A stretch of DNA of 37,032 bases, taken from NCBI GenBank assembly GCA_937900965.1, contig CALCGJ010000198.1, positions 1-37,032 on the forward strand, in the 5' to 3' direction. The stretch's first letter is position 1. The number at the start of each line of letters is the position of its first letter. A program made the translations under genes and the position numbers. The notes under the pieces are model-generated. The model made no database searches. It was not told the DNA's origin and worked only from the letters and a program-made list of their open reading frames with translations. This stretch comes from an uncultured Bacteroidota bacterium. GTDB lineage: Bacteria; Bacteroidota; Bacteroidia; Bacteroidales; FEN-979. Below are positions 20,239-27,820 of this stretch, in pieces.

Positions 20239-20823
20239 TTACTCTTTTTTTAGAAAATGTGCTGAAAGCTTAAGGATACTCGATCCAAGTAATCCTCCTG
20301 CAAGTCCGAAGAAGAGGTGGGTGGCAACCGGCCATGCTATGCCGTAACGGAAGGAGGTAAATAGCATCCCTGTCATGGATGCTATGGCTAGTTTGATCAG
20401 TGGAATAAACATCCATCCGATAGCACATGAAAGAGCAGTTGCCATTACAAACGGCATCACCTTCCTGAAATTCAGATAAAGGATATCCAGGATAAAGCCG
20501 ATCAGAATATAAACAACCGGGGTAAGTGGTTCACGGAATCCCAGCCAGGAGGTCATCAGGATGAGGGCAGATCCGCCGCAGGCTATGGATCCTGCAAAAG
20601 GGAATTGAGAGACACCACGCCCAAGGATGATCAGAGTAAGGAAGATGACTCCCTGTCTGCCCGGCAATTGAAGGGGAATCCGCAGTTTGGCATGAATAAC
20701 CATAGCAAGTATCCCCAAAAATAACAGGAACATCACTTCGGCAACGGTTCCGGCGATCTTACTCGGAAATAAGCTTGATAAACTCCTTGGAAGCGGACTG
20801 GTAGTCGCAATTTTCATTCCCAT
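20239..20823 (-). CDS. small polytopic integral membrane protein, possibly ECF S-component-like (start uncertain)
   Basis: Several hydrophobic segments (VMFLLFLGILAMVI, VVYILIGFILDILYL, LFFGLAGGLLGSSIL). 65-nt overlap with the upstream gene; a Met at 20733 is an alternative start. Confidence 0.6.
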   Translation of the reverse strand: MGMKIATTSPLPRSLSSLFPSKIAGTVAEVMFLLFLGILAMVIHAKLRIPLQLPGRQGVIFLTLIILGRGVSQFPFAGSIACGGSALILMTSWLGFREPLTPVVYILIGFILDILYLNFRKVMPFVMATALSCAIGWMFIPLIKLAIASMTGMLFTSFRYGIAWPVATHLFFGLAGGLLGSSILKLSAHFLKKE

Positions 20824-21502
20824 TCAATTTCTCTGCAAATAAAACGATTTTTTTGTTCCTGACAATGGGTCGACACCATCCTGTGATCCGAATGGTAGCA
20901 GTTTCGGGGATCGGAATGCCCTGAAGATCAACTATCAGGTCGACGGAAACCATCTCCATATATTTTTTTACCGGGAATACTCCCTGTACCTCTCTGAGTC
21001 CTTCAATCCACAATAACCTGCCATCATTGCCTTCAAACCGGAGTCCAACAGCAGCAAGAGCCCCAATTACGCCGATTTTTTTACCAGTCAGTCCTGTGAG
21101 AAAGATCTGGTGTTTTCTGGCCAGTTTTTCGGCAGCAGGTTTTGTAAGAATAACCTGTTTGGCCTGGTTCCCGAAATGAATGATCTCATTATGAATCTCC
21201 TCTCCGAATGCAATGCACAGTCCTACATCTGAACCGGTAGCGGCATGGCCGAGCAGAAAATCGGAGCAGTAGTTCCGGATCCAATAATCATTTCCGGATA
21301 CTTTCCCCACGATGCAGGCGGCTGAATTGTGCGATGTATATGGAATGCCAGGATCAACAAGTAACTGGTGACGTGTGATGCAAAATACATCAACCAGTCC
21401 GGATTGTTGCAAGGTTTCCGCTAATGCTCTGGTAATATGGCCCGTACCCCGGCTCTCAGGATTGTCCGTATCATCAATGCCAATGTAGACCTGCGAATTC
21501 AT
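20759..21502 (-). CDS. TiaS-like (COG1571-type) kinase-domain protein
   Basis: VYIGIDDTDNPESRGTGHITRAL, PGIPYTSHNSAACIV, GKKIGVIGALAAVGLR resemble the N-terminal domains of archaeal tRNA(Ile2)-agmatinylcytidine synthetase. No C-terminal OB/Zn-ribbon region visible. Confidence 0.7.
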   Translation of the reverse strand: MNSQVYIGIDDTDNPESRGTGHITRALAETLQQSGLVDVFCITRHQLLVDPGIPYTSHNSAACIVGKVSGNDYWIRNYCSDFLLGHAATGSDVGLCIAFGEEIHNEIIHFGNQAKQVILTKPAAEKLARKHQIFLTGLTGKKIGVIGALAAVGLRFEGNDGRLLWIEGLREVQGVFPVKKYMEMVSVDLIVDLQGIPIPETATIRITGWCRPIVRNKKIVLFAEKLNGNENCDYQSASKEFIKLISE

Positions 21503-21594
21503 TGTGAAATAATTAACGCGAATGTACGAACTTTCCCGACATGTCAGGAGAAACATATCGAAAAAACAATTCTATGCCAGGGGATGGGGAATGT

Positions 21595-22056
21595 TTAGTG
21601 TCTGTGAATTCTTCCATCGAAGCGGTCGACCTTAACGATCCAGCAATTGACTTCACGCATGGAAGGAGGGTTGTAGGTGAATTTCCCATCGGTATACTGT
21701 TTCATAACAATATCAAGGGCTTGTCGCTTCTGCTCCGTGTCTTCAATAAATTCAACCGTTCCATAACACAAAACGCTGCTGTATTTCATGCTATATGAAC
21801 AGCCTACCTCTTTATGCTGGAAAAGAAGTTCATGATCGGTAGTGAAGTTTACACAGACAGAGGGATTTATTTTCAGACAATCAATTTTTTTCCCCTCCTG
21901 GGCTGAGTGCAGATAAATTACATCATCTGCAAAGCCAAAGTTCATGGGCAACAGGTATGGTTTCCCTTCAGGGTCAACCATAGCAACATGACAGACCTGG
22001 CATCTTGAAATGATTGTTATAATATCGTTGTGGTTGTCAAGGTTTTTCGTTCTCAT
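21595..22056 (-). CDS. pyridoxamine 5'-phosphate oxidase family (NimA-like) flavoprotein
   Basis: CQVCHVAMVDPEGKPYLLPMNFGFADDVIYLHSAQEGKKIDCLKINPSVCVNF, typical Nim/PNPOx-like split barrel. Confidence 0.85.
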   Translation of the reverse strand: MRTKNLDNHNDIITIISRCQVCHVAMVDPEGKPYLLPMNFGFADDVIYLHSAQEGKKIDCLKINPSVCVNFTTDHELLFQHKEVGCSYSMKYSSVLCYGTVEFIEDTEQKRQALDIVMKQYTDGKFTYNPPSMREVNCWIVKVDRFDGRIHRH

Positions 22057-22117
22057 GATAAATTAAATGACGGGAGTATCAACTCTTGTGTTTTAAAATT
22101 TTCAACAAGATAAGAAA

Positions 22118-23482
22118 TTATCGGAAGAGGCTGACCCAGAGGTCTTCAATTTTTTTCACCTGGCGGACTCCTATTTTGAATTTCTTCACATCTACACCTT
22201 TTAGGTTATACTGTGAAACAAAAATCTGCTTAAACCCTAATTTCTCTGCTTCAAGAATTCTGGGTTCGATCCGTGTAACGGGTCGGATCTCTCCGGAAAG
22301 GCCCACTTCAGCAGCGAAACAGGTCTTGAAATCGATCGGTTTGTCTTCGTTGGAAGAGAGCACGGCAGCAACAACGGCGAGATCTATTGCGGGATCATCA
22401 ACACGTATTCCACCTGCGATATTGAGAAAGACATCTTTGATTCCCAGCCGGAATCCACTCCGTTTCTCCAACACGGCCAGCAACATATTCAGACGGCGTG
22501 AGTCAAACCCGGTGCTGGAGCGTTGCGGTGTCCCATATGCTGCCGAACTTACCAGCGCCTGTGTCTCGATTAACATCGGCCGCAATCCTTCGATGGTTGC
22601 AGCGATAGCAATGCCGCTGGTTGGTTCATCGCGATGGGAGAGAAGGATCTCCGATGGGTTTGAAACCTGACGGAGACCACGGTCATTCATCTCGTATATT
22701 CCAAGTTCGGATGTAGAGCCAAACCGGTTCTTCACGGCACGGATGATGCGGTAATCATAATTACGGTCCCCTTCAAATTGCAATACGGTATCCACCATGT
22801 GCTCCAGGATCTTGGGACCAGCCAGGGTGCCATCTTTAGTGATGTGTCCGATCAGGATTACAGGAGTGTTGGTGATCTTGGAATATTTCTGGAGTTCTGC
22901 TGTACATTCCCGGATCTGGGAAATACTGCCGGCGGTAGATTCGATCACCTGGGTAGTAAGTGTTTGGATGGAGTCAACCACAACCAACCCTGGTTTCATC
23001 TCTTCCAGAAAAGGGAAAATGGTTTGCGTCGAGGTCTCGGTTAGAATATAGCACTCATCCTGTTTCATGCCAATCCGTTCAGAACGCATCCGGATCTGTT
23101 GTTCGCTCTCCTCTCCGCTGATATAGAGGACTTTCAATCCTTCACATTGAAGCGCTACCTGGAGCATCAGGGTAGATTTTCCGATTCCGGGTTCTCCTCC
23201 TATCAGAACAACGGATCCTGGAACAAGGCCTCCTCCCAGCACCCTGTTTAACTCCTGATCATGAAGGTCTAGCCTTTTCTGGGAATCTACTTTAACATCC
23301 GAGATCCGAATCGGTTTCCGGTTTCCGTCCTCCGGCATCCTGTATCCCCGTTTGGTCTCCTCCCGCTGGATAATCTCCTCCACAAATGTGTTCCACTCAC
23401 CGCAGGAAGAACATTTCCCCTGCCATTTGGCCGACTGGGCCCCGCAGTTTTGGCAGAAAAATGATGTTTTTACTTTTGCCAT
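22118..23482 (-). CDS. radA: DNA repair protein RadA
   Basis: C4 zinc finger FFCQNCGAQSAKWQGKCSSCGEWNTF, Walker A GGEPGIGKST, KNRFG motif, Lon-like C-terminal domain. Confidence 0.97.
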   Translation of the reverse strand: MAKVKTSFFCQNCGAQSAKWQGKCSSCGEWNTFVEEIIQREETKRGYRMPEDGNRKPIRISDVKVDSQKRLDLHDQELNRVLGGGLVPGSVVLIGGEPGIGKSTLMLQVALQCEGLKVLYISGEESEQQIRMRSERIGMKQDECYILTETSTQTIFPFLEEMKPGLVVVDSIQTLTTQVIESTAGSISQIRECTAELQKYSKITNTPVILIGHITKDGTLAGPKILEHMVDTVLQFEGDRNYDYRIIRAVKNRFGSTSELGIYEMNDRGLRQVSNPSEILLSHRDEPTSGIAIAATIEGLRPMLIETQALVSSAAYGTPQRSSTGFDSRRLNMLLAVLEKRSGFRLGIKDVFLNIAGGIRVDDPAIDLAVVAAVLSSNEDKPIDFKTCFAAEVGLSGEIRPVTRIEPRILEAEKLGFKQIFVSQYNLKGVDVKKFKIGVRQVKKIEDLWVSLFR

Positions 23483-23489
23483 AATAGAT

Positions 23490-23520
23490 CAGTTGGCAGG
23501 ATGCAGTAGGCAGTTTGCAA
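23490..23520. repeat. degenerate heptamer tandem repeat (CAGTTGG-like)
   Basis: cagttgg caggatg cagtagg cagtttg caa; CAGTTGG is the reverse complement of the CCAACTG unit at 9501-9535. Confidence 0.65.
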
Positions 23521-23572
23521 AAGAAGTCAGAAAGAGGTTATTGATGGCATTCGTCATTCTTGTTCATTCATG

Positions 23573-24076
23573 TCATTTATTTTTTGCCTGGTCATGAAGC
23601 TGAGAAAGAATAGCGGTGGTGGAGTATCCTTCAGTAAGAGGAATGGTTACCACCTCTCCTCCACCGGCAAGTACAATATCATGACCAGCGATCTCTTCTG
23701 TCTTATAATCGGCTCCCTTAACCAGAACATTCGGTTGAACCATGGCAATCAACTCATATGGAGTCTCTTCATCGAAAAGAATGACTGTCGTAACAAAGTT
23801 CAGGGATGCAAGGATCATAGCCCGGGCATGTTCATCGGTGACTGGACGCCCGGGGCCTTTCAGGCTCCTGACCGAGCTATCGGAGTTCAGGCCGATTACC
23901 AGAACATCACCAAGATCAGCCGCTTTTGCCAGGTATTCAATATGTCCCAGGTGCAGGAGATCAAAACATCCGTTGGTGAATACAACCTTTCGATCTTTAA
24001 AACGCCAGACCTTACGTTGATTCCGGATTTGCGTGTTGTTGAATATCTTGGATTTAATCCTTTCCACTCTTTCCAT
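23573..24076 (-). CDS. rfaE2: D-glycero-beta-D-manno-heptose 1-phosphate adenylyltransferase (stand-alone RfaE2 domain)
   Basis: KVVFTNGCFDLLHLGHIEYLAKAADLGDVLVIGLNSDSSVRSLKGPGRPV, cytidylyltransferase motif. Confidence 0.94.
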   Translation of the reverse strand: MERVERIKSKIFNNTQIRNQRKVWRFKDRKVVFTNGCFDLLHLGHIEYLAKAADLGDVLVIGLNSDSSVRSLKGPGRPVTDEHARAMILASLNFVTTVILFDEETPYELIAMVQPNVLVKGADYKTEEIAGHDIVLAGGGEVVTIPLTEGYSTTAILSQLHDQAKNK

Positions 24077-25106
24077 GATCAGTCTTGTTAAATGAAAGCA
24101 GTATTAGTGAGCCGCCACCAACCATCAGGATCATCAGAGTTTGTGTGGTCCAAACGATCCATCCAAGAGCAAGTCCTGTAACCATTGCAATGCCATACAG
24201 CATTAAGGTCTCCTGAATTAGTGCCGGGTATAGTCCAATCCCTCCGGGAGTTATCATGATACCGATACTGCCAAGTACCAGAGCTGATAGTCCGGCACCC
24301 AGCGATAGACTGGAAGTCGCAGAGAAACAGAAGAAACAGACATATAGCATCAGGAAATAGAGAGCCCAGATAGCAAGTGAATAAAATACAAAAAGCCAGG
24401 GATGTTTTATTTGTGTCAATGATTTCAATCCCTCCCAAAAACCGACAGCAAGACTTTTCACCTTTTGGTAGATTGTAAACTTCCGAAGTCTCTTGCGGAA
24501 AATCCATAAGATAAGTGCAAAAACCGTGAAAAAACTTCCTATGGTTATCCACATGATACGTGAATAATGGATCGTTCCGAACTTCTCTACCAGTTTCGGA
24601 TAAATTGTCTCATCCAGATACTCCCGGATGGTTCCAATCTGTGTTACAATCATCACCGCAAACAACAGGAAGAAAATCATCATGTCGATGGCCCGTTCAG
24701 TGAAAACCGTACCCAGCGACCGGTTAAACGGAATCTTTTCATATTTTGCCAGAATCCCGCAACGAGTCACCTCTCCCAGTCTCGGGAATGCAAGATTGGC
24801 GAGGTATCCAACCATCACGGCATAGAATGTGTTTGTAAGCTTTGGTTTGTAGCCCATGGGCTCCATCAGCATTATCCAACGGATGGCTCGCAGAATATGG
24901 CTGCATATTCCAATAAAAACTCCCAGGAAAACCCAATTATAGTTGGCGGTGCGGAAAGCCTGTATGATCTCATAACGTTCATTTTCAGTAAGATCTTTTA
25001 CGGAAAGCCAGATGAACAGAATCCCAAGTCCGAGAAAGAAAGAGAACTTCAGGATTGTGAGGAACCCTGCTTTGGAAGGTTTAACATCAGCTGAGGTGGA
25101 TGGCAT
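24054..25106 (-). CDS. lysylphosphatidylglycerol synthase TM region / UPF0104 family membrane protein
   Basis: Multi-TM; AIRWIMLMEPMGYKPKLTNTFYAVMVGYLANLAFPRLGEVTRCGIL and ITPGGIGLYPALIQETL. Confidence 0.9.
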   Translation of the reverse strand: MPSTSADVKPSKAGFLTILKFSFFLGLGILFIWLSVKDLTENERYEIIQAFRTANYNWVFLGVFIGICSHILRAIRWIMLMEPMGYKPKLTNTFYAVMVGYLANLAFPRLGEVTRCGILAKYEKIPFNRSLGTVFTERAIDMMIFFLLFAVMIVTQIGTIREYLDETIYPKLVEKFGTIHYSRIMWITIGSFFTVFALILWIFRKRLRKFTIYQKVKSLAVGFWEGLKSLTQIKHPWLFVFYSLAIWALYFLMLYVCFFCFSATSSLSLGAGLSALVLGSIGIMITPGGIGLYPALIQETLMLYGIAMVTGLALGWIVWTTQTLMILMVGGGSLILLSFNKTDHGKSGKD

Positions 25107-25117
25107 CAGGGAGAAGA

Positions 25118-25471
25118 TTAGCTTTTTGGGATACAGTTCTGATGATCGGGAAAAACAATCACAGGTTTGAACGATTTTGCCTCCTCAAAGTCCATCATAG
25201 CATAAGATGCAATAATCACAATGTCACCTTTCAAGAACTTCCGGGCCGCGGCACCATTCAAACAGATTGTTCTGCTGTCTCTCTTCCCTTTGATCACATA
25301 TGTTTCAATCCGTTCACCGTTATTGATATTTAGCACATGGACCTTTTCGTATTCAATGATGTTAGAGGCTTCCAGCAATGCTTCATCGATCGTGATGCTT
25401 CCAATATAGTTGATATCGGCTTCTGTAACAGTAGCCCTATGAATTTTCGATTTAAGTACCCCGATGTTCAT
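25118..25471 (-). CDS. panD: aspartate 1-decarboxylase
   Basis: [29 protein letters not shown] with the Gly-Ser self-cleavage site; [24 protein letters not shown]. Confidence 0.97.
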   Translation of the reverse strand: MNIGVLKSKIHRATVTEADINYIGSITIDEALLEASNIIEYEKVHVLNINNGERIETYVIKGKRDSRTICLNGAAARKFLKGDIVIIASYAMMDFEEAKSFKPVIVFPDHQNCIPKS

Positions 25472-25480
25472 CCGGCAAAA

Positions 25481-26332
25481 TTAAGAAAAAAGTTCCATAT
25501 TATCGATTAAGCGAATGCCACCAATGTTAACAGCAGTGCATGCAATGATTTGCTCGGGCTCATTCCATGTATTGATTGGTAAAAGTGTTCGCTTATCTAC
25601 AATTTCGAAATAGTCAACCTGGAATGCTCGATTTTCAGCGAGTCTCTTTTGTGCTATTACCTGAAGTTTCCTGACGGGGATTGAGTCCGCATTCGCTTTA
25701 GTGAACATAAGCACACCGTAAATCTCTGAAGCCACCTGACGCTCCCCAATAGTCAACTTTAAATTGCGGCTGCTCATTGCAAGTCCGTCAGATTCCCTTA
25801 TTGTTTTACAGGGGACGATCTCCACAGGAAGCTTCAGAGATTCAGTCATATGCTGGATGATTGTCAGCTGCTGGAAATCCTTACTCCCAAAATAGGCACG
25901 CGAAGGTTTTACGATATCGAACAACTTGTTCACCACGATAGCTACCCCTTTGAAGTGGCCAGGCCTGTGTTTTCCCTCCATCACCTTATCAAGCCGTCCG
26001 AAATCAATATCCAGCTGCGTTTCCTCGCCAGGCGGATACATCTCAACTACATCAGGTGCAAAAAGGAAATCAACCTCCTCTCTTATGAGTGCCTTTGAAT
26101 CCTGCTCAATCATTCTGGGATATCCGGTCAGATCAACCTCGCTGTTGAATTGAATGGGATTCACAAAGATGCTGCAAACAGTGATGTCATTCTCTTGTTT
26201 TGATCTCTTGATCAATGAGATATGACCGGAATGGATGGCGCCCATCGTGGGGACGAAACCGATCGACTTGTTCCCATCCAATGAGGCACGGAGCTCCTTT
26301 TGGAGATCAGAAATATGGAGGAGGGTTTTCAT
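25481..26332 (-). CDS. panC: pantothenate synthetase
   Basis: GFVPTMGAIHSGHISLI, FKGVAIVVNKLFDIVKPSRAYFGSKDFQQL, SDGLAMSSRNLKL. Confidence 0.97.
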   Translation of the reverse strand: MKTLLHISDLQKELRASLDGNKSIGFVPTMGAIHSGHISLIKRSKQENDITVCSIFVNPIQFNSEVDLTGYPRMIEQDSKALIREEVDFLFAPDVVEMYPPGEETQLDIDFGRLDKVMEGKHRPGHFKGVAIVVNKLFDIVKPSRAYFGSKDFQQLTIIQHMTESLKLPVEIVPCKTIRESDGLAMSSRNLKLTIGERQVASEIYGVLMFTKANADSIPVRKLQVIAQKRLAENRAFQVDYFEIVDKRTLLPINTWNEPEQIIACTAVNIGGIRLIDNMELFS

Positions 26333-26988
26333 AATTCAACAAACTTATTTTTTATAGCAAACTTAACCATTTCAACAGTCGATTTTAATCCTAACTTTTT
26401 AACAATATGGGTTTTATGTGATTCAACAGTACGGATGTTGATCGCCAGCTGTGTGCTGATCTCCTTATTGTTATATCCCTCTGCGAATAGTTTGAGAATT
26501 TCCTGCTCACGCTTCGTCAGTGATTGTGGACTGTCTTCGGTACCCGCATCGGGCTGTGTGACCTGGCGCAGATAACTCTTCAGGATGATTTTGGAGATCG
26601 ATTCACTCAAGAATTCCTGGCCGTCATGGATTGCATACATGGCATCCAGTAGCTCCTGGCGGGAGGTGTTCTTTGGTAAATAACCTCTGGCTCCGGCTTT
26701 CATTGCATTGAAAACAAAATCTTCATTTGTATACATACTTAGAATGAGTACCCGTATCTCGGGATGACTCTTACTTAACATCCGGGTTAGATCAATACCT
26801 GAGATATCCGGCAGCGAAATATCCATCAGGATGATATCCGGATGTTTGAGTTTGATGCTCTCCAGTAATTCGTTCCCATTATTAGCCTCCCCGATAATTT
26901 GAATATCATCAATCCCGGCTAGCAGGGCTTTGATTCCATCCCGCACCAGTTGATGATCGTCTACCAGAAAAATTTCGATATGCTTCAT
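26329..26988 (-). CDS. NarL/LuxR-family response regulator
   Basis: IEIFLVDDHQLVRDGIKALL...DIILMDISLPDISG...LTKREQEILKLFAEGYNNKEISTQLAINIRTVESHKTHIVKKL. Confidence 0.96.
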   Translation of the reverse strand: MKHIEIFLVDDHQLVRDGIKALLAGIDDIQIIGEANNGNELLESIKLKHPDIILMDISLPDISGIDLTRMLSKSHPEIRVLILSMYTNEDFVFNAMKAGARGYLPKNTSRQELLDAMYAIHDGQEFLSESISKIILKSYLRQVTQPDAGTEDSPQSLTKREQEILKLFAEGYNNKEISTQLAINIRTVESHKTHIVKKLGLKSTVEMVKFAIKNKFVEL

Positions 26989-27020
26989 TCCAGATTTATG
27001 CTGAAGTATGTTGTGTACAC

Positions 27021-27671
27021 TTAATGAAATAATGGGATGTTGATGGTTATCATGGTGCCAACATTCACATGCGAATCAATATCAATCGAACCATTTAAGA
27101 GATTCACCCGCTCCCGCATATTGTTCATCCCATGCCCCGTATCCGTCTTGACCTCCTGCAAATTGAACCCCTTCCCGTTATCTTTGATTTTGAAAAGGAC
27201 ATTCTCCGTTCGCCTGATCAGAACCAGGTCAACCTGACTTGCTCCCGCATGTTTTACGGTGTTGTTCAGGGCCTCCTGAGCAATTCTGAAGATGTATGTC
27301 TTGATTGTTTTATTCAGGGATTCAAAATCACCTTTGAAGTCCAGAGAGATATGAAGACCAGTATGTTCGCTGGTCTCCACACAAAGATTCCGGATCGCAA
27401 ACACGATACCGAAGGCCTCCAGCACCGAAGGCATCAGGTTGTTACTGATCCTCCTGATCTCATCCACAATCTTGTCAAAATCGGTCCTGATCTTGGAAAT
27501 TCGCTCTCTCACCTCTTCCCCATCCATATACAGCAAGCTTTCGAGTTGCATTTTTACCGACACCAGGTATTGCCCGATCCCGTCGTGCAACTCCCTGGAT
27601 AATCGCTGCCGCTCTTTCTCTTCCCCCTCGATGAATGATTTCAGACTGTAAAACGGGTCGTGATCAACCAT
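27021..27671 (-). CDS. soluble NarX-type (HisKA_3) sensor histidine kinase without recognisable sensor or TM domain
   Basis: ERQRLSRELHDGIGQYLVSVKMQLE H-box; EALNNTVKHAGA N-box; DNGKGF and TGHGMNNMRERV. Met at 27671 preferred over 27794. Confidence 0.88.
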   Translation of the reverse strand: MVDHDPFYSLKSFIEGEEKERQRLSRELHDGIGQYLVSVKMQLESLLYMDGEEVRERISKIRTDFDKIVDEIRRISNNLMPSVLEAFGIVFAIRNLCVETSEHTGLHISLDFKGDFESLNKTIKTYIFRIAQEALNNTVKHAGASQVDLVLIRRTENVLFKIKDNGKGFNLQEVKTDTGHGMNNMRERVNLLNGSIDIDSHVNVGTMITINIPLFH

Positions 27672-27679
27672 CTGTGGTT

Positions 27680-27707
27680 CAAAGCTATTTTTATTAATTT
27701 TGGTCAA
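27680..27707 (-). promoter_or_regulatory. putative Bacteroidota-type promoter for the histidine kinase gene
   Basis: On the minus strand, TTG-N17-TAGCTTTG matches a TTG/TAnnTTTG pattern immediately upstream of the Met at 27671. Confidence 0.35.
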
Positions 27708-27820
27708 TCCGAAAGGGCTATAAGTCGGGACAAACTTACTAAAATTCCGATTCTGAACTGAAAAAACAAACCGATGAGCTTTCACTTCAATCAAATGGAT
27801 GAATATTAGGGAATTGATTA

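Noticed and set aside
21503-21594. Possible cobalamin or other riboswitch upstream of the TiaS-like/TonB cluster, considered because B12-dependent MutB is nearby
   Set aside because: Only about 92 nt are available and I see no B12-box-like or extended stem-loop sequence, so corrinoid uptake is not supported by a regulatory element.
22086-22670. 194-aa plus-strand ORF opposite radA
   Set aside because: Serine/arginine-rich composition typical of a shadow ORF; radA is unambiguous on the other strand.
23570-24091. 173-aa plus-strand ORF opposite rfaE2
   Set aside because: Shadow ORF with no family motif.
24567-25094. 175-aa plus-strand ORF opposite the UPF0104 membrane protein
   Set aside because: Antisense to a multi-TM gene; no domain support.
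27132-27602. 156-aa plus-strand ORF opposite the histidine kinase
   Set aside because: Shadow ORF; the H-, N- and G-boxes are clear on the minus strand.
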